Source of the DNA: JBBDIK01 sp964640385
Lineage (GTDB): Bacteria > Actinomycetota > UBA4738 > JBBDHU01
Assembly (NCBI GenBank): GCA_964640385.1
Contig: CAZXFL010000047.1
Coordinates: forward strand, 1-8,912
Reading direction: 5' to 3'
Length of the DNA: 8,912 bases
Shown: positions 1 through 5,422 of the stretch, piece after piece
Layout: the number at the start of each line of letters is the position of its first letter
Position numbering within the stretch: the first letter of the stretch is position 1
Notes under the pieces: generated by a model
Database searches by the model: none
What the model was told of the DNA's origin: nothing
What the model saw: only the letters and a program-made list of their open reading frames with translations
Program-made: the position numbers and the translations under genes

Positions 1-114
1 CCGGGTCGTTCTTTCCCTCGTTGCTGGAACGTCGTCGCCGGGTAGATCAAGCGCTCAGGCTCCCCGGCCTCAGAGGATGACCTGTTCACCGCGGCAGCAC
101 GCGGCGCCGACGCT

Positions 115-327
115 GTGGACACTCCAGCCCTCGATTGGGCGGCCCCGACGCTCATCGCGGCGGAGCCCAGCGAGGACCGCGCGTCGGTCGCCCGACGCAT
201 GCGCTCGCTTCGAATCCGCTACCTACCCGTCATGCAGGCCGGCGAGATCGTCGGGGTCGTCTGCCTTCGTGATCTCACCGGCCCATCGCCCGCCCCGGGG
301 GCGGATCAGTTCCGCCTAGCGGGCTGA
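115..327 (+). CDS. CBS-domain protein, C-terminal part
   Basis: The protein contains the second half of a CBS domain, the adenosyl-ligand-sensing module often found in pairs. Residues 23-39 (SVARRMRSLRIRYLPVM) form the helix and strand of the fold, and GEIVGVVCLRDL follows as the strand and terminal helix with the usual 'G-x-VG-V-x-L-RDL' ending. The frame is open upstream to 46, just after a TAG at 43-45, and the upstream residues (DDLFTAAARGADAV) also look coding. The GTG at 115 is therefore only the first usable start, not a strong one, and no Shine-Dalgarno sequence precedes it. The piece may be the C-terminal CBS of a longer two-CBS protein cut near the window edge. The last ten residues after the domain are low complexity. 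A second CBS protein lies at 4122-4373 but is not a close copy. The ligand is unknown. Confidence 0.6.
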   Translation: MDTPALDWAAPTLIAAEPSEDRASVARRMRSLRIRYLPVMQAGEIVGVVCLRDLTGPSPAPGADQFRLAG

Positions 328-487
328 GTAGCACCAACGGCTCAACCTTGGTGACCTCCCGGACGCTCAAGGCGAGGAGTACCGCGATGACGACGACCGG
401 ATCTCGCCCCCACGGGACCCAGTTCGTCTCGGGTGGCATGGTCACCACCCGGCCTGGACGCCGAACTTCGAGAAGCCGATAATCCCC

Positions 488-517
488 TTGATGACATCTC
501 GAGTTGATGACATCTCG
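488..517 (+). repeat. 14-bp direct repeat carrying duplicate start codons
   Basis: TTGATGACATCTCG occurs at 488-501 and again at 504-517, with a 2-base spacer and a 16-base period. Each copy carries a TTG and an ATG, so two start sites are offset by 16 bases and fall in different frames. The second copy begins the secreted protein at 504. Confidence 0.85.
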
Positions 518-830
518 CCGGAAGACGAGCGCGATGACGCTCGCCGTGATGATCGTGCTGGTCGCCTCGACGCTCGGGGTTCTGCCCGCGGAGGCGGGGG
601 TTGGGGGCGGCTTCCAGCCCTCTCCGGCGCCGTTCACGCTCACCGAGTATGGGTTCCCGGGGGGACGATCGATCCAGTCGGCCGCCGTCGGGCCCGATGG
701 CCGGATCTGGACCACCGTCAGCAGCATCGGGCGCACCGACGCGACTGATTCGATCGGGGCTATCGACCCCGACTCGCAGGGACCGGGGCGGCCCGGATCG
801 AGACGGGTGAGTTCGTTCGCGCGCAAGTGA
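504..830 (+). CDS. Secreted virginiamycin-B-lyase-like (Vgb/SMP-30 type propeller) N-terminal fragment
   Basis: Residues 1-31 form a signal peptide: a basic start (MMTSRRK), a hydrophobic core (MTLAVMIVLVASTLGVL) and a likely cleavage after PAEA. The mature part begins with a Vgb-like propeller blade: FTLTEYGFPGG, then AAVGPDGRIWTT, SSIGR and GAIDPD. This follows the family pattern 'TEY-P...GPDG-x-W-T...IGR-ID'. Full-length relatives are about 300 residues with several blades, whereas this one loses the pattern after about residue 92 and stops at 108. The extracytoplasmic location is predicted from the signal. Start: TTG 504 or ATG 507, both inside the second copy of the direct repeat; I see no good Shine-Dalgarno sequence. 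The end is probably a frameshift or a join, because the next frame over becomes coding-like from about 776. Function beyond the fold is not claimed. Confidence 0.6.
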   Translation: MMTSRRKTSAMTLAVMIVLVASTLGVLPAEAGVGGGFQPSPAPFTLTEYGFPGGRSIQSAAVGPDGRIWTTVSSIGRTDATDSIGAIDPDSQGPGRPGSRRVSSFARK

Positions 831-955
831 ACATCAAGGTCAGACGCTGCGCCGCCCCCGGCTCGGATGGACTGATGAGCCTAGACATCCTGCCAACATC
901 GGGCGCCGGATTCGACCGAGTCAGGGCCCGCCTGGAAGTCACCAGGCTTACGTCC
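776..955 (+). pseudogene. Coding-like fragment in a second frame after the Vgb-like piece
   Basis: In frame 2 from about 776 the translation becomes protein-like (ARIETGEFVRAQVNIKVRR, then DGLMSLDILPTSGAGFDRVR) before decaying into low-complexity Ser/Pro/Ala after about 955. A GTG at 827 is the only start inside it, and the credible sequence begins upstream of that, so the piece is 5' truncated or results from a +1 shift out of the gene at 504. The 'LDI...SGAGF' segment is faintly reminiscent of PilZ domains, but the key Arg box is absent, so I do not assign it. Confidence 0.3.
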
Positions 956-1524
956 GCGACGGAATCGAGCAGGACCCCAATCGACCAGTCAAGACCCGCT
1001 GCGGCGCCACGGATAGCGACGCCGGTGGCGGCGTCTTCGTCGCCACTCCCGCATCCGCCGCAACGGATCCATTCGGGGCCGCCTGAAGCGCTTGGGCCTC
1101 ACGCTTGAATCTTCGGTAACACCGACTGGAGGATGTGTCGAAGCTCTGGGCGCAATGAGGCCCCCCGAAGCGCTGCTGAAAGGGCGAGTCCCAGCTTCGC
1201 GAGCGATCCGCCCGACAGGCCGACGAGCGCCATGGGTTGGTCCCGGCGGACGGCATCAGACAATTCGATGGGCTCCTTGACCGGCGGGTGGAAGCACCGG
1301 CTCACCCTATGCATCGGCCAGATGGCGGGACGGACTTGAGTTTTGCGCCTGGGAGTGTCCCGGCCCACGAAGGCCATCGGCGTACGGGTCTCGCTGGTCA
1401 TCCCCCGAGCCGAGGATTTCTAGGGCACTGTCTGGAAGCGACTTGCGTCGGTTCGGCCAGCATCGGTGACGCAGTGGGTGAAACCGCTGCTCCATGCGTT
1501 GCGGGGAGAGTCGGGGACCAGAAG
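956..1524 (+). other. Unresolved stretch, no confident gene
   Basis: Open frames exist on both strands but none is convincing. Candidates include a minus-strand frame ending at 1099 whose C-terminus (about 1099-1280) reads as plausible helices (LSDAVRRDQPMALVGLSGG, LAKLGLALSAALRG). Another is a plus-strand frame around 925-1086 containing AYVRDGIEQDP and VFVATPASAATD. No start with a ribosome binding site, no repeat and no RNA gene is visible. The stretch is probably more fragments or intergenic DNA. Confidence 0.4.
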
Positions 1525-1935
1525 GCAACGGTGGAGGCAGCAGCGGAGGAGGCCAGCCTGCCTGTCTACACGCCGCGAGACGAGGCCAAGCTTGGTGCTC
1601 CGACCGTGTGGTCCAACGTGGATACTGGGGAAGTCGGATTGAGGTATGAATCTGACCTCGTGATTCTGGAGGCACCGTTGCCGTCGGCGTCGGGGGCAAA
1701 TGCAGAGGCGCAGTTCGAGGCCCAGGCGAAACAATGGGAAGCTGGCTACGTAACCTCAATCGATGGCAATCCTGCGTGGGTGATTCCCCAGGACTCTAGA
1801 GCGCAGCTGGCAAGACGGGCGAAGGTCGCACCGGGGAATCGGTCCCTAGTCGGGCAGTGGTTCAAGACCCTTCAGCGTGACGCCAACGAGCCTTTGAACC
1901 GCGGCCTTGGACCGGAGCTCCCTCGCGCCGGCTAG
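1237..1935 (+). CDS. DUF4367-like lipoprotein/secreted-domain C-terminal fragment
   Basis: Only residues 97-190 (about 1525-1806) look real. They begin TVEAAAEEASLPVYTP and then give GAPTVWSNVDTGEVGLRYE, LVILEAPLP, FEAQAKQWEAGYV, SIDGNPAWVIPQDS. This order (helix entering 'PVY-P', strands, a hydrophobic strand, then a 'G-x-PAW-IP' strand) resembles extracytoplasmic DUF4367-type domains of actinobacterial and Chloroflexota proteins; I infer this from pattern only. The TTG start at 1237 and the first 95 residues are poor coding, with no signal peptide or lipobox, so the true 5' part is missing or in another frame. The last 30 codons (1846-1935) lie antisense inside the TetR gene and are unlikely to be translated as part of this domain. 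The substrate and partner are unknown. Confidence 0.4.
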   Translation: MVPADGIRQFDGLLDRRVEAPAHPMHRPDGGTDLSFAPGSVPAHEGHRRTGLAGHPPSRGFLGHCLEATCVGSASIGDAVGETAAPCVAGRVGDQKATVEAAAEEASLPVYTPRDEAKLGAPTVWSNVDTGEVGLRYESDLVILEAPLPSASGANAEAQFEAQAKQWEAGYVTSIDGNPAWVIPQDSRAQLARRAKVAPGNRSLVGQWFKTLQRDANEPLNRGLGPELPRAG

Positions 1936-2406
1936 CGCATTCAAGCAGTAGGTGGAAAGCTCTTCCGCCGAGATATCGCTTCGGATCTCTCCAGCGAGCG
2001 CTCCCTCTGCGATCAAATCACCGATCAACTGTCGCAGATGGCGCCACCCCTGGGCGACCTGCTCGTCACGGTGCAAGAACGCCGACAACTCTGCGTCGCT
2101 GTGGCCGTGTGCGCTCTGAGAGATGTGGCCGAAGGCCAGAAGGACCGCCTCGAGCTGCTGCTTGGCGCTAGTGGCGGAATCCCGGGCCTTGGCAAGTTCG
2201 GCGAGGTGCCCATCGATCTGTCGCTCATGCCAGGCGAGCAGGATCGACTCTACGTCAGGGAAGTACTTGTACAGCGTGGCCCTTCCGATCCGCGTTCGCT
2301 TTGCGATCTCAGACATCGTCACCGCCCGAAGGCCCTGCTCATCGACCAGGACGGCGGTCGTCTCCACGATCGCGTTGAGAACCTCTCGCCGGTGATCCAG
2401 CGGCAA
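1846..2406 (-). CDS. TetR/AcrR-family transcriptional regulator
   Basis: A dimeric one-component repressor of 186 residues, the usual length for the family. The N-terminal DNA-binding domain is clear: RREVLNAIVETTAVLVDEQG (helix 1), then the helix-turn-helix TMSEIAKRTRIGRATLYKYF followed by PDVESILLAWHERQ. The C-terminal half is all-helical and ligand-binding in this family; the ligand cannot be read from sequence. The first usable start is TTG at 2406-2404. The in-frame region runs upstream to a TGA at 2455-2457 without another start, and GGAG lies too close to the TTG to be a good ribosome binding site, so the first few residues may be missing at a join. A plus-strand protein fragment (2379-2609) overlaps its 5' end. 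It points away from the helicase fragment at 2602-3486; the regulated gene is unknown. I see no obvious palindromic operator. Confidence 0.88.
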   Translation of the reverse strand: MPLDHRREVLNAIVETTAVLVDEQGLRAVTMSEIAKRTRIGRATLYKYFPDVESILLAWHERQIDGHLAELAKARDSATSAKQQLEAVLLAFGHISQSAHGHSDAELSAFLHRDEQVAQGWRHLRQLIGDLIAEGALAGEIRSDISAEELSTYCLNALAGARELRSKAAVQRLVGVTLKGLEPLPD

Positions 2407-2609
2407 CTCCGATAAGACTTCGGGTCGAAGGTCCGGCTGGATCTCTCGCCATCCTCACGCCGGATTCATCTGACTTCCACTTCAGGGGCCCCGCCCTCGG
2501 CGACGACCACTGGCCACAGATTGCAGTACGCATCCAGGAGAAGGCCAAGAAGACCCAAGCTGCGGAGCGCGCTTGGATTCGTATCGAGGAGAACGGCGGC
2601 CTTTGGTGA
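2379..2609 (+). pseudogene. Unidentified protein C-terminal fragment (no start)
   Basis: Frame 3 is open from 2379 (after a TGA at 2376-2378) to a TGA at 2607-2609 and has no ATG, GTG or TTG. From about 2403 it reads as a real protein: PIRLRVEGPAGSLAILTPD, FHFRGPALGDDHWPQIAVRI, QEKAKKTQAAERAWIRIEEN, GGLW. It overlaps the TetR 5' end on the opposite strand, and the helicase reading frame takes over at its stop. I do not recognise the family. The abrupt switch at about 2600-2610 is a join between two unrelated genes or a frameshift. Confidence 0.45.
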
Positions 2610-3486
2610 GGCATCGTCGGGCAAGTCGAAGGAAGAGCTCGAGCGGCTGCGCAAGGAGGCGAACTCGATCGATACCTGGGACTCGCCATATTCCGCCATC
2701 GTTTCGGTGATGATGCTCAAGGAGGGTTGGGACGTCCGGAACGTCACGACCATCGTTGGGCTACGGCCCTATGTGGCCAAGTCGAACATCCTGCCCGAGC
2801 AAACCCTCGGGCGGGGGCTCCGCCTCATGTATTTCGGGGAAGACGTGCGGGAGACTGTCGCCGTGATGGGCACTCCTGCATTCATGGAGTTTGTCGAGTC
2901 CATCCAGAGCGAAGGCATCGTCTTCGAGCGGGTACCGATGGGAGCGGGAACTAACCGCCACGATTCCCTGGTGGTCGAGGTTGATCGCGAGAACACCAAG
3001 AAGGACATCGACGCGCTGGACATCTCCCTCCCGCGGCTCACCCGCCGTTTCCAGCGGGAGTTCAAACAGCTCGACGAGCTAGATCCGGCGTCTCTCGGCA
3101 ACGACGGCCTTCCGCTCAAGCCGTTCACCGTCGAAGAGACGCGCGAGATCGTCTTCAAGACCATGCTGGACGCGAACATCCATCACGTTCTCCGCATCGA
3201 CGACTCCTCACCGGCGGACTACCGATCTGTCCTCGCCTTTTTCACCAAGCAGATCCTGGGCGACCTCCGGCTCGTGGGTGGATACGACATCGTGTTCGGG
3301 AAGATGAAGACATTCATCCGCGAGTACCTGTTCGAAGACGCGCCCGTGGATCTTGCGGACCCGGTCGTCCTTCGGAACCTCTCGGAAACGGAAGTCGGCA
3401 AGGTCATCTACGACTCATTCAAGACGGCGATCAACGATCAGCAGAATCACCATGGAAAAGCGCGCGGGTGGCGAAGTAAGGTCTGA
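2521..3486 (+). CDS. DEAD/DEAH-box helicase, type III restriction Res-like, C-terminal half
   Basis: Residues from about 28 (nucleotide 2602) match the second RecA-like domain of type III Res and related superfamily 2 helicases. SKEELERLRKEANSIDTWDS leads into motif V (IVSVMMLKEGWDVRNVTTIV) and motif VI (PEQTLGRGLRLMYFGED, with the Q-x2-GR-x2-R arginine fingers), followed by the helical tail characteristic of these proteins up to about residue 305. The Walker A and DEAD motifs belong upstream and are absent, so at least half of an 800-1000 residue protein is missing; residues 1-27 are a spurious Arg-rich extension in a frame shared with another fragment. The tail degenerates near 3435 (NDQQNHHGK), where relatives continue. 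In a type III system Res translocates and cleaves with its Mod partner; no mod gene adjoins, although a methylase-like tail lies at 6542-6697. The fragment is unlikely to be active. Confidence 0.75.
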   Translation: MQYASRRRPRRPKLRSALGFVSRRTAAFGEASSGKSKEELERLRKEANSIDTWDSPYSAIVSVMMLKEGWDVRNVTTIVGLRPYVAKSNILPEQTLGRGLRLMYFGEDVRETVAVMGTPAFMEFVESIQSEGIVFERVPMGAGTNRHDSLVVEVDRENTKKDIDALDISLPRLTRRFQREFKQLDELDPASLGNDGLPLKPFTVEETREIVFKTMLDANIHHVLRIDDSSPADYRSVLAFFTKQILGDLRLVGGYDIVFGKMKTFIREYLFEDAPVDLADPVVLRNLSETEVGKVIYDSFKTAINDQQNHHGKARGWRSKV

Positions 3487-3602
3487 ATCGGACCGGGTTT
3501 ATCGGAGGCTCAGGTCTTTGAGTCCGTTGATCGATCTACTCCTTCGAACGCCTGCGGGACCTCGGTGAGCTCGACGCAGGAAAGGTCATGGAAGATGTCT
3601 GA
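3487..3602 (+). pseudogene. Tail of an unidentified helical protein, one-base frameshift
   Basis: Frame 1 after the helicase stop reads GLSEAQVFESVDRS and, after a single-base slip near 3532-3537, frame 3 reads IYSFERLRDLGELDAGKVME followed by DV and TGA at 3600-3602. The two halves join smoothly into one amphipathic C-terminus if one base is restored. The TGA lies 5 bases inside the NifU_N gene (ATG 3595), the arrangement of a translationally coupled operon, so this was probably the upstream partner of that gene. The family is not recognised. Confidence 0.4.
3578..3585 (+). promoter_or_regulatory. Shine-Dalgarno site for the NifU_N gene
   Basis: AGGAAAGG ends 9 bases before the ATG at 3595. 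This favours 3595 over the earlier in-frame GTG at 3565. Confidence 0.65.
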
Positions 3603-3924
3603 TGTTCCACTGGTCGATCCGACGATCAAGATCCGTGCAGAGACTCTGCTCGCCGATCCCGACGCGTGCAAGTTCATGGTGAGCAGGACGGTGCATCCTG
3701 GCGGCCCGTTCTTCTTCGACGACGAGGAACGCGCCGCCGGGTCCCCGCTCCCTGAGCGGTTGTTCGCGCTTCCCGGCGTTGCCTATGTGCTCGTCGCCGA
3801 CAACGTCGTGACCGTCGGGAAGGAGCCGAGCACCTCCTGGGCTAGGTTGAAGTCGGCGATCGGAACGGCCATCCGGACCCAGCTGCTCACCGGAGTACCG
3901 GCCCGTTCGCGCCTGGATAGCTGA
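3595..3924 (+). CDS. NifU N-terminal-domain (Nfu_N) protein
   Basis: A small cytoplasmic protein that is almost entirely the Nfu_N domain, the non-cysteine module at the front of Nfu-type Fe-S scaffold proteins. The pattern is clear: IKIRAETLLADPDACKFMV (the 'P-N-x-x-KF' strand), PGGPFFFDDEERAAGSPLPE, RLFALPGVAYVLVADNVVTV and GKEPSTSWARLKSAIGTAIR. The C-terminal CxxC scaffold domain is missing, as in many stand-alone Nfu_N proteins of Chloroflexota and Actinomycetota, so iron-sulfur assembly itself is not implied. The ATG at 3595 is chosen for its AGGAAAGG site and because it overlaps the preceding stop. The last residues (ARSRLDS) are followed in another frame by a good coding segment (3899-4051), so the natural C-terminus may be longer. 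Confidence 0.8.
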   Translation: MSDVPLVDPTIKIRAETLLADPDACKFMVSRTVHPGGPFFFDDEERAAGSPLPERLFALPGVAYVLVADNVVTVGKEPSTSWARLKSAIGTAIRTQLLTGVPARSRLDS

Positions 3925-4051
3925 AGCCCAGGATCGATTGGGCAAAGGCCACGGGGACGAGCTCCTCAGCGAAGTCGTCGTCCCTTACCTCGAAGGCCTG
4001 CTCGATGAGCTGGAGGACTTTGGAGCGCCGATCCGCCGTCTGAGGCCCTAA
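3899..4051 (+). pseudogene. Frame-shifted C-terminal fragment downstream of NifU_N
   Basis: Frame 2 gives AWIAEAQDRLGKGHGDELLS, EVVVPYLEGLLDELEDFG and APIRRLRP before TAA at 4049-4051, a convincing acidic helical C-terminus with no start of its own. It begins where the NifU_N frame ends, so it is either the real tail of that protein after an indel near 3895-3910 or the end of another gene. The opposite strand is also open here (3887-4150) but lacks a start with a ribosome binding site. The family is not recognised. Confidence 0.4.
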
Positions 4052-4121
4052 CCGGATCCTGACCCCGGCGATGTGCTGCTCTTGAGGCTGCCCCGAGACG
4101 ATGGGTCCGAAGGGGCAAGCC

Positions 4122-4373
4122 ATGAGGTTCGAAGAAAAGGTCATCACCATCGGGGCTCACGCCACGCTTGCGGATGCACGCTCGCTGATGGCGGATTTCG
4201 AGGTCGAGGCCCTCGCCGTCTGGGATGGCGGGCGACTCGACAAGACGATCACGCTGGATGCGATCCGGTCCGCCTGCAAGAGCGGCTGCGAACCGAGGGA
4301 CCTGCTCGTTGGCAGTTTCGCGATACCCCCTGACCGCACAACGAGCGAGCTCCCGGCCACACTCGCGAGCTAG
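4122..4373 (+). CDS. Single CBS-domain protein
   Basis: An 83-residue protein with one CBS module: KVITIGAHATLADARSLMAD (the strand and helix that open the fold), FEVEALAVWDGGRLDKTITL, then DAIRSACKSGCEPRDLLVGS. The usual 'G-x-L-x-G-(I/V)-(V/L)-T' is changed to GGRLDKTITLDAIRSA, so ligand binding may be altered. CBS modules normally work as pairs, so this one would need to dimerise. ATG 4122 is chosen because AGGGG at 4111-4115 sits 6 bases upstream; ATG 4101, in frame, lacks a ribosome binding site. Its TAG (4371-4373) overlaps the stop of the minus-strand gene in the palindrome CTAG. It lies downstream of NifU_N and may share its transcript. The regulated target is unknown. Confidence 0.6.
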   Translation: MRFEEKVITIGAHATLADARSLMADFEVEALAVWDGGRLDKTITLDAIRSACKSGCEPRDLLVGSFAIPPDRTTSELPATLAS

Positions 4374-4588
4374 GGACCCGTGCCACCACGTTCGCCCAGC
4401 AGCGCCTCGACGGCGGCGGCGAAGCGCTCGTTGTTGGTCACGGTCACCGTCACCCTTCGGATGCGCCCGTCCTCGGTCAGCGACAGGTGCTGCGGCAGCT
4501 CGAACGGTCGCCCCTTCCCGTCGTCGAGTTCGACGAGCACATCACGGATGGCTCCCAGCGACGAGGCTTGCGTCGCGCTTCGAGTCCC
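4370..4588 (-). pseudogene. C-terminal fragment of an unidentified protein behind the sigma factor
   Basis: The minus frame reads LGAIRDVLVELDDGKGRPFE, LPQHLSLTEDGRIRRVTVTV and TNNERFAAAVEALLGERGG before the TAG at 4372-4370. This is good coding with strong third-position G/C, but there is no start: upstream the same frame is antisense noise through the sigma factor piece. The strand-rich 'LP-L-LTEDGRIRRV-V-V' pattern is what one sees at the end of secreted lipoprotein or anti-sigma-associated proteins; I do not name a family. The switch from the sigma factor frame occurs near 4560-4590, so the sigma 3' half and this protein's 5' part have both been lost. Confidence 0.45.
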
Positions 4589-4883
4589 GGCCGTGCCTTC
4601 GACCGACGTTGAGCGCGATGCCGTACAGCCAGGGAGCGGCGTCAGCGTATGAGCCATCGAAACGATCGCGCGCGGCGATCGCGCGAGTGAAGGTCTCCGA
4701 CGCAAGATCCTCGGCCCACTCGGCCCCGAACCGGCGTCGCAGATAGGCATAGATCTTGTCGAAGTGTCGATCGAATATCGCCCCGAATGCCGCCGGATCC
4801 TCCAGCGAAGCCCGGATCAGCTCAGCATCAGTCGGTTCTTCGGTCGGGGTACCCTCGTCCCGAGCGGATAATCGGAGGCCCAT
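4542..4883 (-). CDS. ECF-type RNA polymerase sigma factor, truncated after region 2
   Basis: Residues 18-100 form sigma region 2: DAELIRASLEDPAAFGAIFD, RHFDKIYAYLRRRFGAEWAE, DLASETFTRAIAARDRF and APWLYGIALNVGRRHGR, the core-binding and -10-recognition helices of extracytoplasmic-function sigma factors. Family members are about 160-200 residues and end with region 4 (-35 recognition). Here region 4 is absent and the ORF ends at residue 113 in non-family sequence (DSKRDASLVAGSHP), so the product cannot act as a normal sigma factor. Start ATG 4883-4881 has GGGAG only 3 bases upstream; the position fits the family N-terminus. The gene is divergent from the LuxR-HTH gene at 5021, with 137 bases between them. 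A shift of frame leads into the fragment ending at 4370. Confidence 0.8.
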   Translation of the reverse strand: MGLRLSARDEGTPTEEPTDAELIRASLEDPAAFGAIFDRHFDKIYAYLRRRFGAEWAEDLASETFTRAIAARDRFDGSYADAAPWLYGIALNVGRRHGRDSKRDASLVAGSHP

Positions 4884-4970
4884 CGGCTCCCAGTTTGCCC
4901 CGTCCGGGCGCGGAGAGCGAGCATCCCCCCCTTATCCCAGAGGGAACCCGTGGCCCATCTCCTGGCAATT

Positions 4971-4981
4971 AGGAGGAAGGA
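4971..4981 (+). promoter_or_regulatory. Orphan strong Shine-Dalgarno-like sequence
   Basis: AGGAGGAAGGA is a near-perfect anti-16S match but has no ATG, GTG or TTG within the next dozen bases. It lies 40 bases before the ATG at 5021, which has its own GAGGAG at 5008-5013. Confidence 0.35.
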
Positions 4982-5007
4982 CGCCTAGGCCCTATCGGCG
5001 TTTTCCT

Positions 5008-5013
5008 GAGGAG
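5008..5013 (+). promoter_or_regulatory. Ribosome binding site of the LuxR-HTH gene
   Basis: GAGGAG ends 7 bases before the ATG at 5021 and fixes that start. Confidence 0.7.
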
Positions 5014-5020
5014 CAGGCGA

Positions 5021-5401
5021 ATGGATCGCGGTCAAGACACCGCCCTCGAAGGCTTGGTCTTCGGTTCTGGGACTCGCTCGGAACCGATCCGAGTCGTTGC
5101 TGCTCGCTGTCCGGACTGCCGGGAGGCTGTTGTCGTCTGCACGCCTCCGCCCAACGGCGCTCGAGGCCGAGACCGTCGCCTCACTCAGTCGGAGATCGAG
5201 ATCCTTGCGGACGTCGCTATCGGCCTGACGGATCAGCGGATCGCTCGGCGCCGGCGCATCACCAACCATCAGGTCCGATACGCGGTCCGAGCTGGGCTTG
5301 CCAAGCTGGGAGCGAGCAACCGTGCCCAGGGAGTCACCCTCGCGTTTGCTGCACGCTGGCTCGACCTGGATTGCGCCTGCGGGTCCGGCCCGCGACGGTG
5401 A
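5021..5401 (+). CDS. Single-domain LuxR/GerE-type HTH protein with cysteine knuckle
   Basis: A 126-residue DNA-binding protein. Residues 53-112 are a LuxR-type helix-turn-helix: LTQSEIEILADVAIGLTDQR, IARRRRITNHQVRYAVRAGL, AKLGASNRAQGVTLAFAARW, matching the family pattern 'LT-x-E-x-E-(I/V)-L...G-x-x-(N/D)-x-x-IA...T-x-x-V...L-KLG'. The usual 'IS-x-x-TV' is changed to ITNHQVRY. There is no receiver or autoinducer domain in front. Instead residues 29-40 carry CPDCREAVVVC, a CxxC pair plus a third Cys, and the C-terminus has CACG, suggesting a metal or redox site (inference). Start ATG 5021 with GAGGAG 7 bases upstream is strong. The gene is divergent from the truncated ECF sigma gene; the 137-base region between them would hold both promoters. 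It looks intact, unlike most of the window. Targets are unknown. Confidence 0.7.
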   Translation: MDRGQDTALEGLVFGSGTRSEPIRVVAARCPDCREAVVVCTPPPNGARGRDRRLTQSEIEILADVAIGLTDQRIARRRRITNHQVRYAVRAGLAKLGASNRAQGVTLAFAARWLDLDCACGSGPRR

Positions 5402-5422
5402 TTGCGCCGCGGTGGGGGGTGC

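Noticed and set aside
275..826. A 183-codon open frame on the minus strand, including a hydrophobic stretch (DPVVVIAVLLALSVREV).
   Set aside because: It is antisense to the signal peptide and propeller piece, which match a family; most of it is low-complexity Arg/Pro/Ser. The hydrophobic stretch near 340-400 is too short and charged to support a membrane gene alone.
1307..1759. Minus-strand open frames opposite the lipoprotein-like domain.
   Set aside because: They mirror the plus-strand codons of a domain with a sensible strand pattern and are Arg/Pro/Leu-rich themselves.
3529..3536. GATCGATC at a frameshift, as a proximity-ligation scar.
   Set aside because: Removing four bases does not restore the frame, and the same octamer occurs at 667-674 inside an undisturbed frame.
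4942..4970. GGAACC as an ECF-type -35 element for the LuxR-HTH gene.
   Set aside because: No matching -10 element lies at the usual 16-17 base spacing; a five-base match is weak evidence.
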